From: Levilactobacillus lanxiensis | Lineage (GTDB): Bacteria; Bacillota; Bacilli; Lactobacillales; Lactobacillaceae | DNA: 64,000 bases | Assembly (NCBI RefSeq): GCF_016861655.1 | Contig: NZ_BOLN01000001.1 | Location: forward strand, 124,001 to 188,000 | Direction: 5' to 3' | Shown here: positions 26,189-34,864 of the stretch, one piece after another | How the letters are laid out: each line of letters opens with the position of its first letter | Numbering within the stretch: position 1 is the first letter of the stretch | Position numbers and translations under genes: made by a program | Notes under the pieces: model-generated | What the model saw: only the letters and a program-made list of their open reading frames with translations | The model's database searches: none | What the model was told of the DNA's origin: nothing

Positions 26189-27049
26189 TTGACAACAGAA
26201 ATTAATCAACAAACCTTAACGGGAGAACGGGCCCTTTTTCAAGGACACGACCTCCACATTACAAATAGCACCTTCGTTGATGGCGAATCGCCATTAAAGC
26301 ACAGCCAAAACGTGGCCATTGACCACACTATTTTCAAGTGGAAGTACCCCCTGTGGTACACAAATCACGCCCAACTTGATCACACCACCTGGCAGCCGGA
26401 TGCCCACGCTGGTATTTGGTACACAGACGACCTGACCATGCATCACAGTCTCGTTCGGGCCACCAAGACATTCCGTCATGCCAGCAACATCAAGCTAGAT
26501 GACGTGACCTTCGCCGACGCCGGAGAAACCCTTTGGTGGTGCCAAGATGTTCAGCTCGACAACGTCACGGCGACCGGTGATTACTTTGGCATGAACAGCG
26601 AGAACGTCGTTGCCCATAACCTCAAGATCACTGGAAACTATGCCTTTGATGGCAGTAAAAATGTTGAAGTCCACAACTCCACGTTTATCACGCATGATGC
26701 CTTCTGGAACTGTGATAACGTGACCGTGTACGACTCCACCATCATCGGCGAATACCTGGCCTGGAACACCAAGAACATTACCTTCGTCAACTGTTGGCTC
26801 GAAAGCGATCAAGGCCTCTGTTACGTGGACCACCTGACGCTGAAGAACTGTTCCTTGATCAACACCGACCTCTCATTTGAGTACTGCACGGACATCGACG
26901 CCACTATCAACACGGCCATCGATAGCGTGAAGAACCCCATTAATGGTAAAATTACAGCACCGGCCATTGGCCAAGTCATCTTTGATGATCCCGCCATTGA
27001 CCCGCAGAAAACGACCATTATCACGACCAAGGAGGCCTTGAATCAATGA
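26189..27049 (+). CDS. DUF3737 beta-helix protein
   Basis: 286 aa made of about ten imperfect rungs (ITNSTFVDGE, VAIDHTIFKW, LDHTTWQPD, LDDVTFADAG, VHNSTFITH, VYDSTIIGE, FVNCWLESD), a right-handed parallel beta-helix. I recognise it as the DUF3737 family, of unknown function, often beside PatB-type genes in lactobacilli. No signal peptide, so cytoplasmic. The start is TTG at 26189 with AAGGAG 12 nt upstream, slightly long. It overlaps the next gene by 4 bp (ATGA), so the two proteins are coupled. Confidence 0.85.
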   Translation: MTTEINQQTLTGERALFQGHDLHITNSTFVDGESPLKHSQNVAIDHTIFKWKYPLWYTNHAQLDHTTWQPDAHAGIWYTDDLTMHHSLVRATKTFRHASNIKLDDVTFADAGETLWWCQDVQLDNVTATGDYFGMNSENVVAHNLKITGNYAFDGSKNVEVHNSTFITHDAFWNCDNVTVYDSTIIGEYLAWNTKNITFVNCWLESDQGLCYVDHLTLKNCSLINTDLSFEYCTDIDATINTAIDSVKNPINGKITAPAIGQVIFDDPAIDPQKTTIITTKEALNQ

Positions 27050-28212
27050 GTTATGACTTTTCAGAAATGATTGACCGACGGCACACCAACTCCGTCAAGT
27101 GGGATGTTAAGGACAACGAGCTCCCTATGTGGGTAGCCGATATGGACTTTCGGACGGCACCAGCGATTGTCGATGCCATCAAGAACAAGGCGGACGCCGG
27201 CATCTTCGGTTACGAAGAAGTCCCCGAAGCTTATTTTGAAGCCGTTCAACACTGGTACGCCACGGAACACAACTGGGCACCCAACACTGATTGGATGCGC
27301 TTCGTGACTGGTGTCGTTCCCGCCATCTCCTCTGCCGTTCGGCGCGTGAGTCACCTAGGCGACAACGTGTTGGTTCAGGCGCCCGTTTACAACATCTTCT
27401 ATAATTCCATCGTCAACAATGGTCGGCACATTTTAGCCAACGACTTGCATTTTCACGACGGCAACTATGAGGTAGATTGGGCTGACCTTGAAGCCAAGCT
27501 GGCCGACCCACTGACCACGCTGATGATTCTCTGTAACCCTCACAATCCCGTGGGTAAGGTTTGGCAACCAGACGAGTTACGGCGCTTAGCCGATCTCGCC
27601 TTGGCCAATCACGTCACGGTCTTCTCCGACGAAATTCACGGCGACATTACGGATGCCGGTCACGGCTATTACCCGTTTGCCTCCGTTAGTGATGCCGCTG
27701 CCAACAACAGCATCACCGCCGTTTCCCCCAGCAAGACCTTTAACGTGGCTGCCCTGCATGCCGCAACACTGATCATCCCGAACAAATTCTTACGCGATAG
27801 TGTTGACCGTGGCATTAACAGCGAAGAGCTGGCCGAACCCAACGCCTTTGCCATTCCTGGGACCATTGCGGCCTACACGCAAGGTGCCGAATGGGTCCAC
27901 GAGTTAAACGCAACGATTACTGCGAACAAGCAAACCCTCACGGCCTTCATTGAAAAGAACTTGCCGGACCTGCACGTCATCAAGGGCCATGCTACTTACC
28001 TGGTCTGGATTGACTGCCGCGATGTGACCCATGATACCCAAGCGTTATGCGATGTCATTCGCCAAACGACCGGACTGTTCATTACCGCCGGTGCCGTTTA
28101 CGGTGGCGATGGTCACGACTTTGTGCGAATCAACGTAGCTTGCCCCGCCGAACGCCTGCAAGATGGCTTGAACCGCTTAGCCCAAGGCATTCACACCTTT
28201 GAACAAAAATAA
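27046..28212 (+). CDS. patB: PatB/MalY-type PLP aminotransferase, putative C-S lyase
   Basis: 388 aa fold-type I aminotransferase of the MalY/PatB group. The N-terminus DRRHTNSVKWD and MWVADMDF is the group signature. CNPHNPVGKVW and DEIHGDI are PLP contacts, and the Schiff-base Lys is in AVSPSKTFNVAAL. Expected reaction: beta-elimination of cystathionine or related cysteine conjugates to pyruvate, ammonia and a thiol. Second gene after DUF3737, followed by a strong terminator. The symbol rests on family resemblance. Confidence 0.85.
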   Translation: MSYDFSEMIDRRHTNSVKWDVKDNELPMWVADMDFRTAPAIVDAIKNKADAGIFGYEEVPEAYFEAVQHWYATEHNWAPNTDWMRFVTGVVPAISSAVRRVSHLGDNVLVQAPVYNIFYNSIVNNGRHILANDLHFHDGNYEVDWADLEAKLADPLTTLMILCNPHNPVGKVWQPDELRRLADLALANHVTVFSDEIHGDITDAGHGYYPFASVSDAAANNSITAVSPSKTFNVAALHAATLIIPNKFLRDSVDRGINSEELAEPNAFAIPGTIAAYTQGAEWVHELNATITANKQTLTAFIEKNLPDLHVIKGHATYLVWIDCRDVTHDTQALCDVIRQTTGLFITAGAVYGGDGHDFVRINVACPAERLQDGLNRLAQGIHTFEQK

Positions 28213-28217
28213 TTCCA

Positions 28218-28260
28218 GCGTCTGAATGTTAGCTAGCCTAACGTCCGGGCGTTTTTTCTT
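28218..28260 (+). terminator. Rho-independent terminator
   Basis: CGTCTGAATGTTAG..CTAACGTCCGGGCG (with GU pairs), followed by TTTTTT, after patB. Confidence 0.75.
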
Positions 28261-28269
28261 TGCCGACAG

Positions 28270-28321
28270 GTTATCATTTGATAACTTAATAAGTGAGTCC
28301 CAGTGAGTCCCGTGCTATACT
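28270..28321 (+). promoter_or_regulatory. Control region of the Dyp peroxidase gene
   Basis: Inverted repeat GTTATCA-tt-TGATAAC (28270-28285), then AGTGAGTCCC twice in tandem, then extended -10 TGCTATACT (28313-28321). The palindrome looks like a site for a dimeric regulator; it does not match the PerR box well. Confidence 0.5.
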
Positions 28322-28364
28322 GAATTTGATATCGTTTTCACGACCTTAAAGGAGGATGCTTATT

Positions 28365-29312
28365 ATGCCAATCAACCCAGCTGATGCCCAAGATGTTTAC
28401 CGTGACGCCGGCGACAATATTATGTTTACCACCTACGTCATCGACCGTGATCACCTCGAGGCTGACCGCGAAGCCATCGCCGAATTTGCCGACCGCCTAG
28501 CCGCTATCGAACGGAGCATGGACATTCGTTATCCCGATGCCAATCTCCGCGTGGCCTTTGGCTTTGGTGCCAGCGCTTGGAAAGACCTCTTCCCGAACGC
28601 CAACGTACCCAAGGAACTCGTCGATTTTCAGGAAGTCAAAGGGCCCAAGTACACGGCGCCCGCAACCCCTGGCGACCTGTTCATGCACGTCCGCGCCAAG
28701 GATACGGCGGTGGTCTACGAAGTCATGGACCAAGCCCGCGAATTTCTGCGCGACTGGACGACTGTCGTGGATGAGACTCCTGGCTTCCGCTACTTCGAAG
28801 GCCGTGCCATCATCGGCTTTATCGATGGCACCGAAAATCCAGCCGGCCCAGACGCCACCCAGTACGCGTTGATTGGCGATGAAGACCCGGAATTTGTTAA
28901 TGGCTCCTACGCCTTCGCTCAGAAATACGAGCATAACATGGATGCTTGGAACGCCTTGAAGACTGAAGGCCAGGAAAAATCCATTGGTCGGCACAAATTT
29001 AGCGACCGCGAACTTGAGGACGACGAAAAGCTCCCCAACGCCCACAACATTGCCTCGCAAGACAACGAGGGCGGCATTGAACACAAAATTGTGCGGATGA
29101 ACGTGCCCTATGCGCTACCCGGTCAAGGCATCGTCGGCACCTACTTCATCGGCTATGCCCGTCACTTTACCGTGACCCAACGGATGTTGAACAACATGTT
29201 TAGCCAGAGCGACCGGCTGTTAGACTTTAGTACGCCGATTACAGGTGCGGCATTCTTTATCCCATCCCGCCGCCTCCTCGAAACCATCGCGAACGGCAAC
29301 TACGGGGCTTAA
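28365..29312 (+). CDS. Dyp-type heme peroxidase
   Basis: 315 aa. It carries the Dyp signature GFIDGTENP (GxxDG, with the distal catalytic Asp) near residue 155, a GRHKFSDREL segment, and the late Arg/Phe motif IVGTYFIGYARHFTV that lines the heme pocket. No Tat or Sec signal, so it is cytoplasmic (class B-like). It should use hydrogen peroxide to oxidise dyes or phenolics; related proteins have been linked to deferrochelation. I chose ATG at 28365 after GGAGG; an earlier ATG overlaps that site. Repeat copy I overlaps its stop codon. Confidence 0.9.
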   Translation: MPINPADAQDVYRDAGDNIMFTTYVIDRDHLEADREAIAEFADRLAAIERSMDIRYPDANLRVAFGFGASAWKDLFPNANVPKELVDFQEVKGPKYTAPATPGDLFMHVRAKDTAVVYEVMDQAREFLRDWTTVVDETPGFRYFEGRAIIGFIDGTENPAGPDATQYALIGDEDPEFVNGSYAFAQKYEHNMDAWNALKTEGQEKSIGRHKFSDRELEDDEKLPNAHNIASQDNEGGIEHKIVRMNVPYALPGQGIVGTYFIGYARHFTVTQRMLNNMFSQSDRLLDFSTPITGAAFFIPSRRLLETIANGNYGA

Positions 29313-29518
29313 ACTTGCCTCCGATTCGCCTTACCGGGAGAAGAAAATAGCTTGGAACGCTGGGGCAGGACGGCCGAAGCCAAAATGCGGTCTTCGTCCT
29401 TGCTTTGAACCGCTTAAAACCGCGTTTCAAAGTCACCATTTTATGAGCAGCCCACTCATAAAATCCCCCAGCTGAAGCTATTTTCTTCTCCCTCACGGCT
29501 GACACCGGTTTAACCCCG
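29303..29518 (-). repeat. Dispersed multi-hairpin element, copy I (type 1)
   Basis: Core stem GGGAGAAGAAAATAGC with GCTATTTTCTTCTCCC is perfect. Hairpins (minus sense) are CGAAG..CTTCG with the ACCGC loop, CTTTGA..TCAAAG and ATTTTATGAG..CTCATAAAAT. Outer arms CGGGG-TTAAAC (from 29303, across the dyp stop codon) and GTTTAA-CCCCG (29508-29518). Confidence 0.85.
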
Positions 29519-29567
29519 TGTGGCCGTGCTAACTATTTACTAACTTGATTCTATTCTGTCATAACTA

Positions 29568-29625
29568 CAAACCGGTTCCCAATCACGTGTTCTACCTTCA
29601 CGTGACCGGGGACCGGTTTTCTTTC
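29568..29625 (+). terminator. Strong terminator-like hairpin
   Basis: AAACCGGT-CCC..CACGTG pairs with CACGTG..GGG-ACCGGTTT, followed by TCTTTC. Confidence 0.7.
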
Positions 29626-29716
29626 ATCACATCAACTGGCCCAAATCGAAACTTTTCAATTGCCGTAATCCCTTATTTCAAACCAATTGCGAGCGCATAC
29701 AATCAAGTCGCTAACG

Positions 29717-29745
29717 TTGACGTTCCGGCATTATGGGCGTATCTT
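29717..29745 (+). promoter_or_regulatory. Sigma-A promoter of the MFS gene
   Basis: TTGACG, 17-bp spacer, TATCTT; about 90 bp before the TTG start. Confidence 0.6.
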
Positions 29746-29837
29746 AGTAGAGTTACCATTACGGATAATTCACGATTGGTTTGCGTTACTTTGGGTAATC
29801 TCACCAATCAATTCAATCAATAGGGAGTTGAACTATT

Positions 29838-31067
29838 TTGGACGAGTCTGAAAGAGAATCCGGCCCATGGCGGCGTAATTTGCGGGTTCTCTGGTTCTGT
29901 ACGTTCGTTGCCGGCATGGCTTTTAGTGAAATCATGCCATTTTTATCGTTATATATTAGTAGTTTAGGCGATTACACCAAATCACAGGTGACCATGTATA
30001 GTGGTTTGGTCTACGCCGCGGACTTCTTCGTGAGTGCGATTGCTTCCCCACTTTGGGGCATGGTCGCCGATCGGAAGGGTCGGAAATTAATGCTGATGCG
30101 GGCCTCACTCGGAACGGCCGGCGCCATGGCGTTGATGGGATTTGCCACCAGCGTTTGGCAGTTAGTGGCCTTGCGAGCTTTACAAGGGGTCTTCGCCGGA
30201 TTCATTTCCAACGCACAGGCCTTAGTCGCCTCACAGACGCCGCGGAAACACAGTGGCGCTTCACTCAGCACCCTGATGACCGGGGTGACCAGCGGCATGT
30301 TGCTGGGGCCCGTCATTGGTGGGATACTGGCGCAGGTCTTCTCGATTCGGCTGACCTTCTTCATCACGGCCGCCTTGTTGTTCCTCACGTTCATCATGAG
30401 TTGGGTGCTGGTTGAAGAAAAATTCAAGCCGGTCACCAAGCAACCGGATGCGCCCAAGAGCCACAATCCATTGGCCGCCTTCCCCAATCCCAAATTGATT
30501 CTGGTTCTGTTATCCTCAACCATGATTGTTCAATTCGGGAACATTTCAATTTCACCAATCATTAGTTTGTATGTGAAAGAGTTAATGCACAACGTCGGCC
30601 CAATCACCGTGGTCGCCGGAATCATCGCGGCTTTACCAGGGATTTCAAACATCTTTGCTTCCCCGCGCCTCGGGCGTTACGGGGATGAGCACGGCTCTGG
30701 TAAGGTCTTGATCTTCGGTTACGTGTTTGCCTTTCTCATGTACCTCCCACAGGGATTCGTCACCAGCGTCTGGATGCTCGGAATCTTACGGTTCATGATC
30801 GGTATTTCCGACGGGGCCCTATTCCCAGAGATTCAAACCCTCTTGACGAAAAACTCGCCGGTCGAATTAACCTCCACCGTCTTCAGCTGGAACCAATCCT
30901 TCCAAGCCATCGGCAACATGATGGGCTCGCTCCTCGGCGGCTGGATTGCCGGGGTCTTCGATTACAACGCGGTCTTCTTCTCCACGGCCCTGTTGATGCT
31001 GGTCAACCTCGCATTAATCTGGTGGTTAGTCCCAGAGATTCGTAAGGCACGAGTCAAAACGGCTTAG
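29838..31067 (+). CDS. MFS transporter, DHA1-type (12 segments)
   Basis: 409 aa with 12 predicted membrane segments. Motif A is GMVADRKGRKLMLM in the loop between segments 2 and 3, and GVTSGMLLGPVIGG resembles the antiporter motif C in segment 5. It belongs to the MdtG/multidrug group. It starts with TTG at 29838, preceded by AGGGAG. It has its own promoter and terminator. Likely a proton-driven exporter of unknown substrate. Confidence 0.88.
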   Translation: MDESERESGPWRRNLRVLWFCTFVAGMAFSEIMPFLSLYISSLGDYTKSQVTMYSGLVYAADFFVSAIASPLWGMVADRKGRKLMLMRASLGTAGAMALMGFATSVWQLVALRALQGVFAGFISNAQALVASQTPRKHSGASLSTLMTGVTSGMLLGPVIGGILAQVFSIRLTFFITAALLFLTFIMSWVLVEEKFKPVTKQPDAPKSHNPLAAFPNPKLILVLLSSTMIVQFGNISISPIISLYVKELMHNVGPITVVAGIIAALPGISNIFASPRLGRYGDEHGSGKVLIFGYVFAFLMYLPQGFVTSVWMLGILRFMIGISDGALFPEIQTLLTKNSPVELTSTVFSWNQSFQAIGNMMGSLLGGWIAGVFDYNAVFFSTALLMLVNLALIWWLVPEIRKARVKTA

Positions 31068-31080
31068 GTTAAAATAAATT

Positions 31081-31122
31081 AAACGGACACGACAATTTTT
31101 TAATGTCGTGTCCGTTTTTTCT
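31081..31122. terminator. Bidirectional terminator
   Basis: AAACGGACACGACA pairs perfectly with TGTCGTGTCCGTTT, between convergent genes. Confidence 0.9.
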
Positions 31123-31133
31123 ATTCACCATAT

Positions 31134-33062
31134 TTACAATTGTCGAGCTACAACAAATCCTTCATGAACTGCATCGTAAATCTGACGAACACGTTCGGAG
31201 TCCCCAATATTATAAACATCCATATCCGTTTGCTCTTCAAGTTTATCTGCCAATGAAGTTTGTGGGACGAAACCAGCCGCCGTCACAACTGCTGTCGCTG
31301 ACAAAGTCGTTATATTGCCAAACCGATCCACTAATTTAACCCCTTTGGTCGTTACTTCTTGCAATCTCAGACCTGTCAGTACTTTGACCTGTGCTTGTTT
31401 GATTGCAATTTTATAAACTAGGGAGGACTGTGCGGGACTTGCTAAAAACTCATCCATCATTTCAACAATTGTGACTTGTTTGCCAGCAGCTTTCAATTCC
31501 AAAGCTGTTTCAGCTCCCGTCACGCCGCCACCAATAACGACAATATCATCCCCAGATACATCCTGACGACCGCCTAAGTAATCCATTGCGGAAATCACTT
31601 TATCTTGATTAATTCCTGGCACGTCAAGTTTACGTTCGGCACCCCCTACTGCGACAATCACGGCTTGATAACCTTGATTCACTAAATCCGCATAAGTTGC
31701 TGTTTTCTTTTCTAATTTAATATTTTTACTCCGCGTCACATGCTCTTCATAGTAAGTTGTCAGTCTACGAATATTGGCTTTGCTCTCTGGCGCTGCGGCT
31801 TCAACCATGGCTCCACCAAATGAACGTCGCTCATAGAGTGTGACCTGATGACCACGACTTGCCGCAACCAAGGCGGCCTCACATCCAGCAGGTCCAGCAC
31901 CAATCACTGCAATATTTTTGCTAACGCTTGCTGGTTCATAAGGATTTGATTCATATTTATAAAGTGTTGGATTAACCGTACAATGAATCGGCGTATTTGC
32001 CAACAAGCCGCGATCCATACAGCCAATTAGGCAATTGATACAAGGATTAATATCTTGTGCCTGATTTCTCTGAGCCTTTTTTGCCCATGCAGGATCTGCT
32101 AAGAATGCTCGACCCAGAGCAACAAAATCTCCGGCATTTTCCTCTAAAAGCTGCTCAGCAATCTCTGGCGTAAAAACATTATGACCCGCAAATACGGGAA
32201 TGTGAACGGCTTCCTTAATTTTCTGTGTATCTCCTGCATTGAAGGCATTAGGCTTTAACATTTCCATTGAAGCCGTAGCGTGGGTGCCACCCATCAAATT
32301 CAAATGGGAAACCCCTTCCCGTTCAAGCGCCTGGCAAACCTTAATCGTTTCTGACAATCGAATGCCATCTGGCTCCCAATCGTCCGTTGACAATTTCACG
32401 CCGACCGGAAAGTCAGGTCCACACTTTTGCTTAACGTCTCTAATAATCTCTAGCAGAAGACGCATCCGATTTTCAAGTGAGCCACCATACATGTCTGTTC
32501 GTTGATTATCGTGTGGCGACAAAAAATTTGTTGGAATGCAACCCGCTGCCCCATGAATCTCGAGAACTTCAAATCCCGCACGCTTGCATCGCAATGCAGC
32601 ATCACCAAACTTATGTACCAAATCATGAATTTCATCAACACTCAAAGCCCGTGGTAATTTTGCTCCAGCTTGATACCATGGTTCGTAAGTGATTGGTGAA
32701 GCACCAATCACATCTGCACTTCCTACGAAACCTGCATCACGGCCTGGGTGGGCTAGTTGCATGGCAGGCACAGCGCCATGCTCTTTCAAGGCATCTGCCA
32801 ACAATGATAGCCCAGCAATAAATTCATCTTTGTCTGCTCGCAAACCACAGGATTTCATTGGAACTGGTGTCGCATTATCCATGAAAATTAACCCCGCACC
32901 CCCATCTGCTGCTTCGGCATAGGCTTTAATTTGTCTATCCGTGACTGTCCCATTAGGATTTCCTAAGTAAGTTCCCATTGAGTTACGCACAATTCTATTT
33001 TTGATAACGACATTACCAATTTTGCCTTTTGTAAATAATTTTGGATAATGGCTACTTTTCAT
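31134..33062 (-). CDS. Old-yellow-enzyme/Fe-S flavoprotein reductase (2,4-dienoyl-CoA reductase / BaiCD-like)
   Basis: 642 aa. FMN TIM-barrel (about 1-335) starting KLFTKGKIGNVVIKNRIVR with LEIHGAAGCIPTNFLSPHDN. A [4Fe-4S] site follows with Cys spaced C-x2-C-x3-C-x12-C (about 345-365), then an FAD/NAD(P) domain (VIGAGPAGCEAAL; VIGGGVTGAETALEL). This is the layout of DCR, BaiCD/BaiH and trimethylamine dehydrogenase. Expected to reduce an activated C=C bond with NAD(P)H; the substrate is unknown. GC is lower than the flanks. It is divergent from a TetR regulator sharing a palindromic operator. AAGGAG lies 9 nt before ATG. Confidence 0.88.
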   Translation of the reverse strand: MKSSHYPKLFTKGKIGNVVIKNRIVRNSMGTYLGNPNGTVTDRQIKAYAEAADGGAGLIFMDNATPVPMKSCGLRADKDEFIAGLSLLADALKEHGAVPAMQLAHPGRDAGFVGSADVIGASPITYEPWYQAGAKLPRALSVDEIHDLVHKFGDAALRCKRAGFEVLEIHGAAGCIPTNFLSPHDNQRTDMYGGSLENRMRLLLEIIRDVKQKCGPDFPVGVKLSTDDWEPDGIRLSETIKVCQALEREGVSHLNLMGGTHATASMEMLKPNAFNAGDTQKIKEAVHIPVFAGHNVFTPEIAEQLLEENAGDFVALGRAFLADPAWAKKAQRNQAQDINPCINCLIGCMDRGLLANTPIHCTVNPTLYKYESNPYEPASVSKNIAVIGAGPAGCEAALVAASRGHQVTLYERRSFGGAMVEAAAPESKANIRRLTTYYEEHVTRSKNIKLEKKTATYADLVNQGYQAVIVAVGGAERKLDVPGINQDKVISAMDYLGGRQDVSGDDIVVIGGGVTGAETALELKAAGKQVTIVEMMDEFLASPAQSSLVYKIAIKQAQVKVLTGLRLQEVTTKGVKLVDRFGNITTLSATAVVTAAGFVPQTSLADKLEEQTDMDVYNIGDSERVRQIYDAVHEGFVVARQL

Positions 33063-33088
33063 CAGTCAGATCTCCTTAAATCGTTTAT

Positions 33089-33103
33089 TTGAATACGCTT
33101 TCA
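33089..33103. promoter_or_regulatory. CRE-like site
   Basis: TTGAATACGCTTTCA is 14 of 15 to the CcpA box WTGNAARCGNWWWCA, upstream of the flavoprotein gene. Confidence 0.4.
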
Positions 33104-33152
33104 TTGTGCTATAATTCACTTGTTGCCACAATCACAAGAACTACCTAAAAAG

Positions 33153-33189
33153 TTGCTTAAGCAACGAAAAAATAGAGAAGGTTGCTTAA
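33153..33189. promoter_or_regulatory. Probable TetR operator
   Basis: Perfect 14-bp palindrome GTTGCTTAAGCAAC (33153-33166), and a half site GTTGCTTAA (33181-33189) abutting the tetR ribosome site. Confidence 0.65.
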
Positions 33190-33202
33190 AGGAGGAGAAG
33201 TC

Positions 33203-33793
33203 ATGGCTACGGACATTCGAATCGTTAAAACTAGACGTAATATTGAATCCCACTTTATTCAGCTACTCAGTCAATTCGATTTTAATGACATCACCATAAA
33301 GTTGCTGACAACAACTTGCCAAATTAATAAGACAACCTTTTACAGAAATTATGCTGATAAGTACGATTTACTAAACAAAGTTTCAACGGATCTGCTTGGG
33401 CATTACATCCAGGTAGTTGACCGTGAGCCAACGATTTTGACTGGCGACCCTTCCTACTTGATACCCATTATTGATTACTTTGAACAAAATCAAGAAACCC
33501 TGCTCATCTTGCTCCACCGACCATTGCCCATCACCTTATTTGATGACATGCTCACCGTTTTTCAGTCAGTTCTGCTGACCGCGTTTAACGTCAAAGAACC
33601 TGATGCTTCTGAGAAGCAGGTTCAGATTATGTCTTTTTATGCCCGCTTAATTGCTGGCAATATCTTAACCACAATTAGGTGGCAACATACTGAAAAACCA
33701 CTGTTACGTAAAGATGAGCTCATTTCACTAATTATGGAAAGCTTCGAAGACGGTGTCTTACCTAGCATTCACGAAAAATTCCCTAATCTTTAG
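33203..33793 (+). CDS. TetR/AcrR-family regulator
   Basis: 196 aa. The N-terminal HTH is divergent but recognisable (FNDITIKLLTTTCQINKTTF, then YRNYADKYDLLNKV, the usual FYxxFxxKxxLL element). A helical C-terminal ligand domain follows. AGGAGG lies 7 nt before ATG at 33203. It is divergent from the flavoprotein reductase, with a 14-bp palindrome between, so it probably controls both. Its base composition matches the flavoprotein gene, suggesting they moved as a unit. Confidence 0.85.
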   Translation: MATDIRIVKTRRNIESHFIQLLSQFDFNDITIKLLTTTCQINKTTFYRNYADKYDLLNKVSTDLLGHYIQVVDREPTILTGDPSYLIPIIDYFEQNQETLLILLHRPLPITLFDDMLTVFQSVLLTAFNVKEPDASEKQVQIMSFYARLIAGNILTTIRWQHTEKPLLRKDELISLIMESFEDGVLPSIHEKFPNL

Positions 33794-33800
33794 ACATATA

Positions 33801-33851
33801 AAAAATCGACAGCCTTCAAGCAATTCTCAGCTTGTAGGTTGTCGATTTTTG
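33801..33851 (+). terminator. Rho-independent terminator
   Basis: AAAAATCGACA..CAAGC pairs with GCTTG..TGTCGATTTTT. Nothing further is seen before 33975. Confidence 0.85.
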
Positions 33852-33974
33852 ACATTTTAATTTACATGGCAAATCACATTGCGCTTTTAAAACAACTTAG
33901 AAGGCGCTAGTGAAAATCATCAGCTAGTTTGTGGATAAATTTCATGGTAGCCCAGAAAGACCTTCAACGGCTAT

Positions 33975-34454
33975 TTACCCGGCAAAACGTTCAAGGGGAA
34001 CCTCTTCACCCGGCCCAAAAACCGTTGCCGACGTCGTGCTGACGCCGAGTAAACTGCTGATGCCGCCGAAGCCATCGACTATGTCGAAAGCCACACCGGC
34101 CGCGGCTAACGTTTGCCGCGCATGGCGCTCTTCCAGCGGCAACTCTTCGATGTCATCCGTGCGGCTGATAATCAATTGTGGATTGCCAGCGGCTTGGACC
34201 GCCGTTGCCAATGTGCTCGCCATCTTGGCCAAGCGAATCGTTGGCACCAAGGCCACGACCAGGTCTTGATCCAACATGGCGGCGCTCAGACCACCTTCGT
34301 CCAACACTTCTTCGGTCAGCGCCATCACGGATTCGGGCAAACTCACCGCGCTGGAGGTGTAAACGGTCAGGTCCAACTGACTATTTTGGCTTAATTGACG
34401 GACAAAATTTTGACTGGCAGCATCAAGGGCACCAGCGAGTAAGATTCGTTTCAA
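33975..34454 (-). CDS. Short Rossmann-like (NAD(P)-binding type) protein
   Basis: 159 aa. It starts MKRILLAGALDAASQNFVRQL, a beta-loop-helix like NmrA/SDR-type dinucleotide sites though without a clean GxxGxxG. Alternating strands and helices follow (LDLTVYTSSA, QDLVVALVPT, PQLIISRTDDI). At 159 residues it is shorter than whole NmrA proteins, so it may be a minimal or trimmed member. It starts at TTG with AGGAAG 8 nt upstream. Monocistronic; no partner gene. Role unknown. Confidence 0.6.
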   Translation of the reverse strand: MKRILLAGALDAASQNFVRQLSQNSQLDLTVYTSSAVSLPESVMALTEEVLDEGGLSAAMLDQDLVVALVPTIRLAKMASTLATAVQAAGNPQLIISRTDDIEELPLEERHARQTLAAAGVAFDIVDGFGGISSLLGVSTTSATVFGPGEEVPLERFAG

Positions 34455-34490
34455 GGTCGTAACTTCCTTTCGTTCATGTATCAGTTAGCG

Positions 34491-34526
34491 CGCTGGTTAT
34501 TTTCTTTGCGTATCAGATAACCAGCG
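34491..34526. promoter_or_regulatory. Inverted repeat upstream of the 34454 gene
   Basis: CGCTGGTTAT and ATAACCAGCG, a perfect 10-bp pair with a 16-nt centre, 37 bp before the start codon. It could be an operator or hairpin. Confidence 0.35.
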
Positions 34527-34696
34527 AATATGTGCATCTTCAAGTGATTGGGCAGTGGTTAAACTCCCACAGTGGCGCCCGTTATCAGTCTCTTTTGACT
34601 AGTAAATAACGTGACCCGCCCAACCCAATGTTAATGATTATAAAGGGTTACAGTAGGTCGAAGGCAACCCCTATTTTAAAAAATTCTGAGGAAATA

Positions 34697-34714
34697 AATA
34701 AGTAATTACTTATT
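34697..34714. promoter_or_regulatory. 18-bp perfect palindrome
   Basis: AATAAGTAATTACTTATT, in the AT-rich stretch 34455-34835 that holds no gene. It could be an operator of the promoter at 34836. Confidence 0.35.
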
Positions 34715-34835
34715 AAAAACTCATATAAATATGTTAACGTAACGAAATACCCTGCAGGCCTGGCAGAGCAACGATACGGTTGCGTCCCGAATCCGTTTAC
34801 ACTAGAAGATTATCAACAGAAGGAATAGTTATCTT

Positions 34836-34864
34836 TTGGTAAATGTAACTCTTTCATGTACAAT
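34836..34864 (+). promoter_or_regulatory. Sigma-A promoter heading into the opuC leader
   Basis: TTGGTA, 17-bp spacer, TACAAT. Transcription would run about 660 nt through repeat copies J and K to opuCA. A GTGTGC..GCACAC hairpin with a T-rich tail (about 34923-34955) could attenuate it. Confidence 0.55.

Noticed and set aside
28497-29084. Long reverse-strand reading frame inside the Dyp peroxidase gene
   Set aside because: It mirrors a clearly conserved peroxidase; high GC at third positions opens such frames.
29545-29823. Possible 92-aa gene before the MFS gene
   Set aside because: It covers a strong terminator hairpin and the MFS promoter, has no ribosome site, and the sequence looks random.
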